From assembly GCA_041398785.1 (NCBI GenBank), contig JAWKUA010000022.1, forward strand, positions 62,001 through 126,000: a stretch of 64,000 bases of DNA. Direction: 5' to 3'. The position numbers were made by a program, and so were the translations under genes. This DNA is from Planctomycetaceae bacterium (GTDB taxonomy: Bacteria; Planctomycetota; Planctomycetia; Planctomycetales; Planctomycetaceae). Within the stretch, counting starts at the first letter, position 1. Each line of letters starts with the position of its first letter. Shown in pieces: positions 9,482-18,135 of the stretch. A model generated the notes under the pieces. That model made no database searches. It worked only from the letters and a program-made list of their open reading frames with translations, and was not told where the DNA came from.

Positions 9482-9604
9482 CATAACACGTGACGCTTTG
9501 ACTTCGCTTGGCGCGGAGTGGGCGGGTGGTGGAGGGTTGAGGGGGATTGTGCGGCGGGCGTTCGGGGCAGAGCGCGGTGAGCCGAAGCTCGCAAGCCTTT
9601 GTTC
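9482..9604 (+). repeat. Module repeat B, copy 2, abutting glcD-like gene
   Basis: A 123-base sequence beginning CATAACACGTGACGCTTTG and ending AGCTCGCAAGCCTTTGTTCA. It starts 25 bases after the VOC stop codon and ends 9 bases before the stop codon of the convergent FAD oxidase gene, marking the right edge of the island. The terminal inverted repeat seen in copy 1 is kept (GACTTCG / CGAAGCTC). Confidence 0.85.
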
Positions 9605-9613
9605 AACAGATCG

Positions 9614-11092
9614 CTACATCGCGGCTCGTCGTCCGGGGTGAGTCTGTTCGATGTGTTCCATCCCGCAGGCTCCCGCGGTGGGCAGCATTTTGCCGGGGCT
9701 GCACCGGCCGTCGGGGTTGAACACTTTGCGAACGTCGTCCATCACGGCCAGGTCTTCGTCGGTGAACAGCCGGTTCATGAAACTGATCTTCTCGACGCCG
9801 ATGCCGTGTTCACCGGTGACGCTTCCGCCAAGTTCGATGCACTTTTCCAGGATTTCGTTGCTGGCCAGCATCACTCGCCGCACCTGTTCCGGGTGACGTT
9901 CGTCAAACAGCAGAATCGGGTGCAGATTGCCGTCGCCGGCGTGAAACACGTTGACGATTCGGATGTCATGGCGCTGGCTGACGTCGCTGATGAACTGCAG
10001 GATTTCCGGCACGCGGGTTCTGGGCACGACACCGTCCTGAGTGCAATAACTGGGACTCAGCCGGCCGATGGCCCCGAACGCCTGCTTGCGGCATTTCCAC
10101 AACAAAGCGCGTTCTTCGGCCGTTTGCGAAAGCTGCACGTCGCGAGCACCGCATTCGCGGCAAAGTCGAATGATGGTGGCTGCTTCCGCATCGACGGCAA
10201 CTTCCAGCCCGTCCACTTCGATCAGCAGCACGGCTTCGGCATCCAGCGGGAAGCCGAAGTGATAGGCGTCTTCAAGAGCTCCGACAATTCCGCGATCCAT
10301 CATCTCCAGAGCGGCCGGAACAATGCCGGCTCCGATGATGCTGCTGATCGTGCGAGTCGCGTCGTCGACCGTTTCGAAGATTCCCAGCATCGTGCGATAC
10401 GATTCCGGGTTGCGAACGATCTTCACCCAGACCTTTGTCACGACTCCGAACGTGCCTTCGCTGCCGACGAACAATCCGGTCAGGTCGAAGCCGGTGCCTT
10501 TCCCCGTCGGGCCTCCCAGTCGCTGCAGCGTTCCGTCCGGCGCGACGAACTCCACACCGATCACATGATTCACCGTGACACCGTACTTCAGCGTGTGAGG
10601 TCCGCCGCTGTTGGTCGCCACATTGCCGCCGATCGTACACGCCCCCTGGCTGGACGGGTCAGGAGCGTAGTGAAATCCGGACCCCGCCAGCGCCTGTGTC
10701 AAATGCACGTTGACGACTCCCGGTTCGACAACGGCGTAGCGGTCGCGCAGGTTGATTTCCCGAATCCGCTTCATGCGAGTCAGAGCAATCATGACTCCGC
10801 CGCCGACGGGCAGACATCCGCCGGCAAGGCTGGTTCCCGCGCCGCGCGGCACAAACGGCACGTCGAATCGATTGCACGCGCGGACAATCTCCACGACTTC
10901 GCTGTCGGACTCCGGAAAGACCACGACGTCCGGAACGTTCTTTTCCACGACGTAGCCGTCACATTCGTAGACCAGCAGCTCATCGCGGGAACTCAGCAGT
11001 CGCTGCGGTCCGACAATCGCAGCCAGTTCGCGCAGGAATTCCGGCGTGATGGTTGTGGGTGCCGCAGGATCGGCTGGTGTTGCGGTGGTCAT
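9614..11092 (-). CDS. glcD: FAD-linked oxidase, glycolate oxidase subunit GlcD-like
   Basis: A protein of 492 residues, the usual GlcD length. The FAD-binding PCMH domain shows PRGAGTSLAGG near 90 and GGNVATNSGGPHTLKYG near 155, then the FAD-oxidase C-terminal domain with VFHAGDGNLHP near 400 and SVTGEHGIGVEK near 440. GlcD oxidises glycolate or another 2-hydroxyacid (D-lactate in relatives) and passes electrons on through GlcE and GlcF. No glcE or glcF lies beside it, so the substrate is uncertain and it may act with an iron-sulfur partner elsewhere. The repeat-framed accessory island ends only 9 bases beyond its stop codon. Confidence 0.93.
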   Translation of the reverse strand: MTTATPADPAAPTTITPEFLRELAAIVGPQRLLSSRDELLVYECDGYVVEKNVPDVVVFPESDSEVVEIVRACNRFDVPFVPRGAGTSLAGGCLPVGGGVMIALTRMKRIREINLRDRYAVVEPGVVNVHLTQALAGSGFHYAPDPSSQGACTIGGNVATNSGGPHTLKYGVTVNHVIGVEFVAPDGTLQRLGGPTGKGTGFDLTGLFVGSEGTFGVVTKVWVKIVRNPESYRTMLGIFETVDDATRTISSIIGAGIVPAALEMMDRGIVGALEDAYHFGFPLDAEAVLLIEVDGLEVAVDAEAATIIRLCRECGARDVQLSQTAEERALLWKCRKQAFGAIGRLSPSYCTQDGVVPRTRVPEILQFISDVSQRHDIRIVNVFHAGDGNLHPILLFDERHPEQVRRVMLASNEILEKCIELGGSVTGEHGIGVEKISFMNRLFTDEDLAVMDDVRKVFNPDGRCSPGKMLPTAGACGMEHIEQTHPGRRAAM

Positions 11093-11200
11093 GATGCAAG
11101 CTGGATCAAAGAACGTTTTTCAGTCAGGCGGCGCGACGCTTTTCGACGACACCGCGTTGTATCGCGGCCGGTTGTTCCTGGCATCGCAGGTGGCGGTGCC

Positions 11201-11725
11201 TCAGTAATTCAGACCGTTCTTTCGAATGTGGACATACGGTTCGGTCGAATCCAGCGGCTGGTGACTTCTGGCCGATGTGATCGTGATCAGGTAAATCAGA
11301 TGATCTCCGGATTCCAGCTTGTCGGCCACAATGCCTTCCAGCGACGCGAGTGAATTTGTCAGCAGCGGTAAGCCGTTTTCGCCGGGCATCGTTGGAACTC
11401 CGCTGAAGGCGTCAACACCGGGTTCGAAACCCCTGCCGAAGTGTTTGAAAAGTCCGGCGTCCGGTTTCGGCACCTGATTGATGGTGACCGGTGAGTCATC
11501 AGACAGCCAGTCCGTCAGAAAGCGAGATTTGTTGACGGCGACGGTGACCTGCGGCGGGTCGAAGGATGCCTGCTGGACCCAACTGGCCAGCATGCCGGTC
11601 GTCCGCCCGTTGCCGTCGCCGACGACAAGTATGAACGCGCCGCTGGGTATCCGACCCAGCACCGGCGCAACTTCGCCGGACGATTCGCCGGATGATTCGA
11701 CGGATGACGAGCTTTTACGAGCCAT
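11201..11725 (-). CDS. Flavin reductase-like domain protein
   Basis: A protein of 174 residues starting at ATG 11725 (MARKSSSS). The open frame continues upstream, but through the repeat element and without protein-like sequence. After a Ser/Glu-rich leader of about 20 residues, the flavin reductase-like FMN-binding fold is visible: LGRIPSGAFILV, GMLASWVQQASFDPP and VAVNKSRFLTDWL. Such proteins bind FMN and either reduce free flavin for a monooxygenase or act as stand-alone oxidoreductases. It lies 108 bases upstream of the glcD-like gene on the same strand and could share a transcript. The partner enzyme is unknown. Confidence 0.85.
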   Translation of the reverse strand: MARKSSSSVESSGESSGEVAPVLGRIPSGAFILVVGDGNGRTTGMLASWVQQASFDPPQVTVAVNKSRFLTDWLSDDSPVTINQVPKPDAGLFKHFGRGFEPGVDAFSGVPTMPGENGLPLLTNSLASLEGIVADKLESGDHLIYLITITSARSHQPLDSTEPYVHIRKNGLNY

Positions 11726-11868
11726 GGATCGGCTTTCGGAGAATCGATGGAACGGTGGTGAATGGTCTGTCGCGGGACGTTCTGCTGCAAGGGCACGATG
11801 TCGTGTCGTCACAGCGCGTAGCATGTCCGATGCGAGCCGACATTTCCAACCACGAAAGTCCGTCCCCG

Positions 11869-12008
11869 CCCTCGTTCCAGGGCTCCTGCTCTGGAACGCA
11901 ATGCCTTGCAGGCTCCGCCTGCCGTTCAGAGTGAGGCGCCGCAGCAGCGATCGCAAAGGCGGAGCCTTCCCGGCGTCCCGTTCCTGGGCTGGAGCCCGCG
12001 GAACAAGG
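11869..12008. repeat. Imperfect inverted-repeat element between divergent genes
   Basis: The left arm (11869-11923, CTCGTTCCAGGGCTCCTG...GGCTCCGCC) and right arm (11956-12008, GGCGGAGCCTTCCCGG...GGAACAAGG) are imperfect reverse complements and could form a long hairpin. One arm recurs at 27446-27497. It lies between the divergent starts of the flavin reductase and the metallopeptidase. The rest of the 414-base gap holds no gene that I can see. Confidence 0.75.
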
Positions 12009-12139
12009 TATTGCGCCGAACGCGGTGGCTCCGGGCTGCGGATTTGAACGAATGACTGGCAAGCTTCCGCTGAGCCTGCTAACAATGGTGCGGAGATCTT
12101 CACCCCGGCATTTCGTCCGCAGCAACGGGCCTCCGGCGA

Positions 12140-13948
12140 ATGAGCATCCAGCAGGTTCCCTCCGACGCGCAGCTCCGGCCTCTGACCATTGTGGCTCAGG
12201 ATCCCGGTGTGACCGATGCGGACGGCAAGCCGCTGATGACGCAGTTGTGGATTCCCGCGGAACGGCTGGCGGAAGGTCCGTGGGGATACCGCGTTCAGGT
12301 CGTGGACTACGATGCCGCGACGCAGCGATTTCTGCCGGCTCTGGATCCGGATCAGTACGAGCATCACGACGGCGGCAGGGATTCCGATCCTCCCGGGTTT
12401 GTTGATCCGTTCGCAAACGTGCCGCCCGAACAACTGCTGGACGATCCGCACTTTCACGCTCAGAACGTCTACGCGATCGTGATGAAGACACTGTCGCGAT
12501 TCGAATTCGCTCTCGGCCGCCGCGTGAGCTGGCAGCTTCGGTCGCATCAGTTGAAGGTGGCGCCGCATGCTTTTGCGATGGCCAACGCGTTCTATTCACG
12601 CAGCGACGAAGGCCTGTTCTTCGGATATTTTCGCAGCAACGGTCGCACGGTTCTGACGGCACTGTCGCATGACATCGTCGCTCACGAAACGACTCACGCA
12701 TTGCTGGACGGATTGCGGCCGAGGTTCATGGATCTTTCATCGGCCGACCAGGCGGCGTTTCACGAAGGGTTCAGCGATATCGTCGCGCTGTTGTCGGTGT
12801 TTGCTCAGAAGGAAATCGTCCGGACCGTGTTCGAACAGAAGGACAACCGTTCGGACCTGCGCACGGTGGACGGCCGGAAGTTCATCAAACGCGAATCTCT
12901 GCAGACCGAGCATCTGGTGAAGTCCGTGCTGCTGGGTCTGGCGGAACAGATGGGGCAGGAACTGTCCGGAGTTCGCGGAGAACCGCTGAGAGCCTCCGGC
13001 CGCCTGGAAGCGACTCCCGACCATTATCTGCACGATCCGGAATTTGAAGAACCGCATCGTCGCGGTGAAATTCTCGTCGCGGCAGTGTTGCGAGCCTTCC
13101 TGATGGTGTTTCAGCAGCGGCTGACAGGGCTTTCCGGAGCTTCCAGTAATTCCGACGAACCTCCGGACCTGATCGACCTGGACCGCGCCGTCGAAGAAGC
13201 AGCCACCGCCGCCGATCATCTGCTGACGATTGCCATTCGCGCCATCGACTACCTGATGCCGGTTCACATCAGCTTCGGCGACTACCTGAGCGCCATTCTG
13301 ACGGCCGACCACGAAGTCTGTGCCAACGATGAAAAGTACCACTACCGTCAGCAACTGATTGACGCCTTCGCGGCGTTCGGAATCCGGCCGACCGCCAGCG
13401 GCAGGGGAAGCGAAGGCGGACTGTGGGGACGTTCGGACACGAAACAGCTCACCTACGCGCGGTCTCACTTTCGATCGATGCAGACTGATAAGGACGAAGT
13501 GTTTCGCTTTCTGTGGGAGAACCGCCGTTCGCTGGGCCTGTATGAGAACATCTACACACAGATTCTGTCCGTTCGGCCCTGCATGAGAGTCGGTCCGGAC
13601 GGCTTCTTCCTGCAGGAAACCGTGGCCGAATACGTTCAGCTTGCGGACCTGACGTCCGCTGAACTCGGCCGCATGAATATCGCTTCGCCGCCGGATCTTC
13701 CGCCGAACACTCAGGTCCGGCTTTCCGCGGGAGGCATCCTGATTTTTGATGAATTCGGCCGGCTGAAGTTTCACATCGCCAATCGGCTGAATTCGGTCGA
13801 CCGGCAGCAGCGGCGCGTCGACTATCTGATTAAACACGGAGGCTATCTGCACGGCAAAGGTCACACGAAACTGACGGCCAACTTTGCCGAACTGCATCGG
13901 CTGCGAGCGATCGGTCAGCCACAGTTTCCGGAGGAGGAAATTGCGTGA
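12140..13948 (+). CDS. Thermolysin-like (gluzincin) zinc metallopeptidase, uncharacterised
   Basis: A protein of 602 residues. A zinc site is visible: HETTH at 182-186, within DIVAHETTHALLDG, followed by HEGFSDIVALL with the probable third ligand Glu209, the spacing and sequence style of thermolysin-type gluzincins. There is no signal peptide, so it is probably cytoplasmic, unusual for this clan. Residues 300-340 are acidic and helical; the C-terminal 150 residues (VRLSAGGILIFDEFGRLKF) look like a separate beta domain. The next gene starts inside its stop codon (TGATG at 13946-13950), so the two are almost certainly translated together. The substrate is unknown; I infer peptidase activity from the motifs only. 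Confidence 0.85.
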   Translation: MSIQQVPSDAQLRPLTIVAQDPGVTDADGKPLMTQLWIPAERLAEGPWGYRVQVVDYDAATQRFLPALDPDQYEHHDGGRDSDPPGFVDPFANVPPEQLLDDPHFHAQNVYAIVMKTLSRFEFALGRRVSWQLRSHQLKVAPHAFAMANAFYSRSDEGLFFGYFRSNGRTVLTALSHDIVAHETTHALLDGLRPRFMDLSSADQAAFHEGFSDIVALLSVFAQKEIVRTVFEQKDNRSDLRTVDGRKFIKRESLQTEHLVKSVLLGLAEQMGQELSGVRGEPLRASGRLEATPDHYLHDPEFEEPHRRGEILVAAVLRAFLMVFQQRLTGLSGASSNSDEPPDLIDLDRAVEEAATAADHLLTIAIRAIDYLMPVHISFGDYLSAILTADHEVCANDEKYHYRQQLIDAFAAFGIRPTASGRGSEGGLWGRSDTKQLTYARSHFRSMQTDKDEVFRFLWENRRSLGLYENIYTQILSVRPCMRVGPDGFFLQETVAEYVQLADLTSAELGRMNIASPPDLPPNTQVRLSAGGILIFDEFGRLKFHIANRLNSVDRQQRRVDYLIKHGGYLHGKGHTKLTANFAELHRLRAIGQPQFPEEEIA

Positions 13949-15363
13949 TGGCGACGGTGAAACCCACGTCCTGCCGGCTGAGAACCTATCAGGTCGGATT
14001 CGGCGACTGCTTTCTGCTGACGTTCCGGTATCCGCCGACGGCCAGCGGTCGTTCCCGTGATCGGCACCTGCTGATCGACTTCGGCAGCACGCGCGTGCCG
14101 GCGTCCGTTCGCAGCAGCCTGGAAAAGAAGGTTCCCGAACATCTCAAGGCAGTGGTCTCATCGCTTCGCACGCCGGTCAGCGTGCAGCGGTACATGTCGC
14201 TGATCGCGGAAGATATTGCTCACGAATGCGGCGGCAAGCTGGACGTTGTCGTCGCGACTCACCGCCACAAGGATCACATCGACGGGTTCCGGACGAATGA
14301 TTCCGGCACGGCTCCCGGAAACATCATTGCATCGCTGAAACCCGACATCGTGCTGTTGCCGTGGACCGAAGATCCCGACGCCGAACCCGACGCGCTGACT
14401 CCGACAGGGAATCTTCGCAGCGATCAGTCCTTCGCCCGCAGTCTGGCCGGGATGCAGGCATTCGCGGGAGCCGTCGAACGTCAGGTGTCCGCCCTTCGAA
14501 AAACTCGAGAAGCCCGGCAGCAGGCGTCCATTTCCGGAATGTCGCAGCTTCAGTTTCTGGGGGAAAACAATCTCGCCAACCGGGCGGCGATCGAGAATCT
14601 GCTGACCATGGGCCGTCGTCAGCCGCGGTTTCTGTCGTTCGGAAAAGATCCCGGCCTGGGACGTCTGCTGCCCGGCGTCGATGTCGATGTGCTGGGACCT
14701 CCGACGGCAAAACAGTGGCAGTCGATTCTGAAACAGCGCAGCACCGATCCCGACGAGTTCTGGCATCTGCAGGCGGATTTCTGGAGCCTTCACGGTGAAG
14801 CCGCCGAAGCCGCCGTCAGCGACGATGACGAACTGCTTTACCCCGAAATGTCGGCCGCCCTGCCTCCCGCTCACGCACGGTGGCTGGCATCACGAATGGA
14901 TCGGCTCAACGTCCAGCAGACGCTGCAGATCGTGCGCATCGTTGATCAGGCGATGAACAACACCAGCCTGATACTGCTATTCCGGACGCAGCACAAAAGT
15001 CTGCTGTTTCCCGGCGACGCTCAAATTGAAAACTGGCTGTACGCGCTTCGCGAAGCACCCAACAGCCGCGACATCCGCAAGGCTCTGGCCAAGACGGATT
15101 TCTACAAAGTCGGCCATCACGGAAGTCTGAACGCAACGCCGAAGTCGTTGTGGACACTTTTCGACAAACGCTCCGACGACGAAACCGACGCACAGCGGCT
15201 GGACAGCGTCGTGTCCACTCGTTCGGGAGTCCATGGCAGCCGCAGCCGAGGCACCGAAGTTCCCCGAAGCAAGCTGGTCGATGCCCTGAAGCGAGACAGC
15301 AATTTCAAATCGACACAGCGTGCCAAACGTATGTTCTTCGATCTGGAATGGGACGTTTTGTGA
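13948..15363 (+). CDS. MBL-fold metallohydrolase (ComEC/Rec2-like type), coupled to metallopeptidase
   Basis: A protein of 471 residues from ATG 13948, which overlaps the upstream TGA by one base; GTG 13945 is an alternative start. The metallo-beta-lactamase core is clear: VGFGDCFLL near 16-24, LLIDFGS near 41, the metal motif HRHKDH at 105-110, LLFPGDAQIENW near 353 and VGHHGSLNATP near 390. The order matches stand-alone relatives of the ComEC hydrolase domain, many of which are suspected nucleases or phosphodiesterases. An insert of about 200 residues separates the metal motif from the later ligands. No membrane segments are seen. Its tight coupling to a metallopeptidase suggests joint action; biochemistry is unknown. 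Confidence 0.88.
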   Translation: MATVKPTSCRLRTYQVGFGDCFLLTFRYPPTASGRSRDRHLLIDFGSTRVPASVRSSLEKKVPEHLKAVVSSLRTPVSVQRYMSLIAEDIAHECGGKLDVVVATHRHKDHIDGFRTNDSGTAPGNIIASLKPDIVLLPWTEDPDAEPDALTPTGNLRSDQSFARSLAGMQAFAGAVERQVSALRKTREARQQASISGMSQLQFLGENNLANRAAIENLLTMGRRQPRFLSFGKDPGLGRLLPGVDVDVLGPPTAKQWQSILKQRSTDPDEFWHLQADFWSLHGEAAEAAVSDDDELLYPEMSAALPPAHARWLASRMDRLNVQQTLQIVRIVDQAMNNTSLILLFRTQHKSLLFPGDAQIENWLYALREAPNSRDIRKALAKTDFYKVGHHGSLNATPKSLWTLFDKRSDDETDAQRLDSVVSTRSGVHGSRSRGTEVPRSKLVDALKRDSNFKSTQRAKRMFFDLEWDVL

Positions 15364-15460
15364 ACTTACCCCATCCGTCAAATTGCTCCCGGGCCGCGTG
15401 AATCCGAGTCAGCATCGGAACGCAGCCCGGATGTTCCCTCAGCACCCGCCGCGCAACAGA

Positions 15461-15495
15461 AAACCCTGCGATTCCACGGCAGAAAAGCAGGGTTT
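15461..15495 (-). terminator. Possible terminator downstream of tRNA-Phe
   Basis: A 9-bp inverted repeat (AAACCCTGC / GCAGGGTTT) with a 17-base spacer starts 6 bases past the 3' end of the tRNA on its strand and is followed by TCTGTT. The stem is perfect but the loop is long and the T tract short. Confidence 0.5.
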
Positions 15496-15500
15496 CCAAG

Positions 15501-15573
15501 TGGGCGGAGCCGGAATCGAACCGGCGACACCAGGATTTTCAGTCCTGTGCTCTACCAACTGAGCTATCCGCCC
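15501..15573 (-). tRNA. tRNA-Phe (GAA)
   Basis: On the minus strand the 73 bases fold as a canonical tRNA: acceptor stem GGGCGGA/TCCGCCC with discriminator A, D arm GCTC-AGTTGGTA-GAGC, anticodon arm CAGGA-CTGAAAA-TCCTG with anticodon GAA, variable loop GTGTC, and T arm GCCGG-TTCGATT-CCGGC. CCA is not encoded. It lies downstream of the convergent MBL gene. Confidence 0.98.
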
Positions 15574-15830
15574 TGAATCGGGCCTTGCGAGCTGACACCC
15601 GCAAATTTGAGCGAGGGAGTCTAGTGGCGAGCATTTGCCGACACAAGGCACGCAGCCAGTATTACTCCCGCGTCGTCTGCCCGTCGGCATCAGTTGCCCG
15701 TCCGCATCAGTGCTGAATTCTCCCGGAAATCCCTCAGCGGCAGCCGCGGTTTCCGCGCCGTGACATTGGCGTCTCCGTCCCACAGTTCGCGGTGGAGAAC
15801 CAAGTCAGTCGATACGTCAATCGAACCAAC

Positions 15831-15925
15831 CGGTACTTTGACCGTTCGCCGTCGATCGGTGGCTTCCCGTCGGCGGAGAGTCTTCCAGGGGACGGACTCC
15901 GTACGCGTTGGGCGGGATTGGGTCG
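15831..15925 (-). pseudogene. Remnant of the 3' end of a sulfatase-DUF1080 gene
   Basis: About 95 bases closely match (about 80% by eye, with a one-base indel) the last codons of the sulfatase-DUF1080 gene at 18136-18232, same strand. In protein terms DDPIPPNAYGVRP here mirrors EDHPIPTDAYGVRP there. The stop codon is lost and the frame broken. Nothing beyond these bases matches, so this is a fragment. The rest of 15574-16124 shows no gene. Confidence 0.8.
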
Positions 15926-16124
15926 TCGGACAACCTATTTACCGGATTCCTTTGACTTGACCGCTGCATCAAGTCGCTCTCGTGCCCGTGCCGTGATATC
16001 TCCATTTTCGTGATGACACGATACGACCCGCCATACGCACCATCAAACTGACTTGAATCCATCTTAACCACTGGTCCGTGAACCCGGGGCGGCTTCACCT
16101 GTCATTTCGTCGCAGAGCCCAGAG

Positions 16125-17088
16125 TTACATCGAGACTTGCGCCTCTGGCGGCAGGCGGTGCGTTCGCTTGAGACGCCGAATGCAGCAGGCGAATGCGGCC
16201 GCAATTCCAGAGATCCAACCGGTCGTGCCCGGTTCCGGAACCGCAGTGAACTCCGCTGAGACGGTGACGAAGTGGCCATGCAAAGAAGCCGGTTCTCCAT
16301 CAGGCCCAACGTAGAATGCTTCGTTGAAGGGTGTGCCCGCGGGGTCATTCGTCGGATCAAGTCCAAACCGTAGTGCTGCTTCGCCAACGGTGTTGCCCAG
16401 GATCGTGGCAGAATGCGGAGCCGTTGATGTCGTATATCGGAGGGCGAAACTGCGGGTACCAGTGAAGAAACCGAGGTCAAGTGAATCGGCATCCGCTGTC
16501 AAAACATTGGAAAATACGCTACTTGACGACGCTCTGGCCTGGTTTGCGTTCAACGTCAAGTCACCGACAAATGTCGACAGCGTACTGTTGCCGTCGGTGG
16601 TATCAGTGTCGACAGAGCCATAGACGGTCGTGCCACTTGCATTGACAACATTTCCGCTGGAGGAGCCACTGGAAAACCGCGCTGTCGAATATCCTCTCAT
16701 CGAGGTGTCGACACGCACATGGTAACCCTGATTCGCAGCATCTTCGATTGTAAAAGCCAACGTGTAGCTCATTGCTTTCCGACTCAACGCTCCAGCGGCA
16801 CCGGTGCCGCTCGGAGGCGGAGATCAGCGCAAGCGACCACCCGAAACGTGTCGAAAACGACGCCACGTTGTTTGTGATTGCGGGATCCGCTGTGACTGAA
16901 GCAACGGTTGCCCAGGAATCTGTGCTTCGGAAAAAGCTTGACGAGGTAACGACCGAGTCCTGAGCACTTGTGTTGTTAATTGTCACGCCAGAGATGACGC
17001 CTGCAACTGCAGATGTTCCCGTACGCCAATTACCAGAGGCGGGAAACAGAAGAATCAGTAGCGACACTGCTGCGGAGAATCTTTTCAT
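16125..17088 (-). pseudogene. PEP-CTERM surface protein gene with apparent frameshift
   Basis: Two overlapping frames together make one secreted protein of about 320 residues. The first starts at ATG 17088 with a signal peptide (MKRFSAAVSLLILLFPASG) and runs to about 16815. The second continues with AAGALSRKAMSYTLAFTIED and ends in a PEP-CTERM tail: VPEPGTTGW, a hydrophobic segment, then RRLKRTHR. Joining them needs skipping one base near 16808-16818, so the sequence has one extra base there, or two missing. PEP-CTERM proteins are processed by exosortase and anchored at the surface. It may be a true pseudogene or a sequencing error; the downstream frame is otherwise clean. The middle is Ser/Thr/Asn-rich and matches no family I know. 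Confidence 0.78.
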
Positions 17089-17443
17089 CGCCCTGGCCCG
17101 GTGGGTCACTATTCCAGCTAGAAGGAACGGTTCTTACGGACTGCCATTTTTCCCGTAAGAAACATGATAGAGATGATTGGTCTGACTTGCAAAGCATGTC
17201 AACCACGCAGCTACTTACTTGCGCAGACTTGGGGTCCGGCTACGCAATGGAAGGACGCACGGCGGGATGCAACCCACCTCGATCTGACTGAGGTTCCTGG
17301 ATGCAATAGACGAACCTTTGCCGACACAGCGTCGTGATTTGCAGCGTGCCTCCGGAGCCGCTACGCTCTCTGGCGACTCATTTCGCACGGTGGCAGTTAG
17401 TCGCGATGGAGCGTTGTCTGAATCTTTACGGGCCGAGGTCTTC
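17089..17443. other. Divergent intergenic region between two PEP-CTERM genes
   Basis: This 355-base spacer separates the divergent starts at 17088 and 17444 and must hold both promoters. It is relatively AT-rich near 17150-17210. I cannot place a convincing promoter pair or operator by eye. Confidence 0.5.
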
Positions 17444-18103
17444 ATGCAAAAACAGAGAGAGACTTGTTTTCGCATACGAGTGTCGACGTATGTCATCCCT
17501 GTTTGCGTCGCGATGCTATTGTTCGCTCTTGACCCCACGGCAGTCAGTGCGTCGCCAATCTACTTCGCTGGCACGGGGAACCACTACGAACACATCGTGG
17601 GCAGCTTCCGCTGGGACTCTGCCACTGCGGCAGCAACGAACTTGACATTCGAATTCAACGGCACAACGCACAACGGTCACTTGGCGAACATCGGTTCTTC
17701 AGCCGAGAATCAGTTTCTCTCCGACCACGTGTTCGCCTCCGGTGAGCCGTCGGCATGGGTGGGAGGCACAGATGGCGATACCGAAGGCACTTGGACATGG
17801 GCGGGCGGCCCCGAGGCAGGGCAGGTTTTCTTTATCGCCGGCACGGGCACTGTTGCGGGACAGTTCTCCAATTGGGCGGTCGGCGAGCCGAATAATAGTG
17901 GCAATGAAGATGCACTGCTGTTCCGCGGCGGCGGGGGGTGGAATGATGGCCGCATCGGCGACGGGCTTCACGGGTACATCGTGGAGTTTGAAACTGCGGC
18001 CGTTCCAGAGCCGTCACCGTTACAACTCCTCATGAGTCTGGCAGTCGCTGGTGTCCTCTACCGGACAACTCGCACTTGGCGCGACCGCTGGAACAGCAAG
18101 TAA
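17444..18103 (+). CDS. PEP-CTERM protein with C-type lectin domain
   Basis: A protein of 219 residues from ATG 17444, preceded by CCGAGGTCTTC; the open frame upstream lacks a signal peptide, so this start is preferred. A signal peptide (VIPVCVAMLLFAL...AVSAS) is followed by a C-type lectin-like domain of about 140 residues with the calcium/sugar landmarks EPNN and WND (GGGGWNDGRIGDG), as in mannose-type lectins. The C-terminus is VPEPSPLQ, a hydrophobic helix and basic TRTWRDRWNSK, a PEP-CTERM sorting signal. It is probably a surface protein that binds carbohydrate. It is divergent from the other PEP-CTERM gene, which lacks an obvious lectin domain. Confidence 0.88.
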   Translation: MQKQRETCFRIRVSTYVIPVCVAMLLFALDPTAVSASPIYFAGTGNHYEHIVGSFRWDSATAAATNLTFEFNGTTHNGHLANIGSSAENQFLSDHVFASGEPSAWVGGTDGDTEGTWTWAGGPEAGQVFFIAGTGTVAGQFSNWAVGEPNNSGNEDALLFRGGGGWNDGRIGDGLHGYIVEFETAAVPEPSPLQLLMSLAVAGVLYRTTRTWRDRWNSK

Positions 18104-18135
18104 CTGTCAGCGTAACCAATCTCAGGTGTCACCCG

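Noticed and set aside
7168..9604. Canonical integron cassette array
   Set aside because: Repeat B lacks the RYYYAAC and GTTRRRY core sites and no integron integrase lies in the window, so I report the modules as cassette-like rather than as attC sites.
9599..11353. 584-codon open frame opposite the GlcD-like gene
   Set aside because: It runs antisense to a clear GlcD-like protein in high-GC DNA, and its translation shows no family.
12737..13897. 386-codon open frame opposite the metallopeptidase
   Set aside because: Shadow of the HETTH gene; no recognisable sequence.
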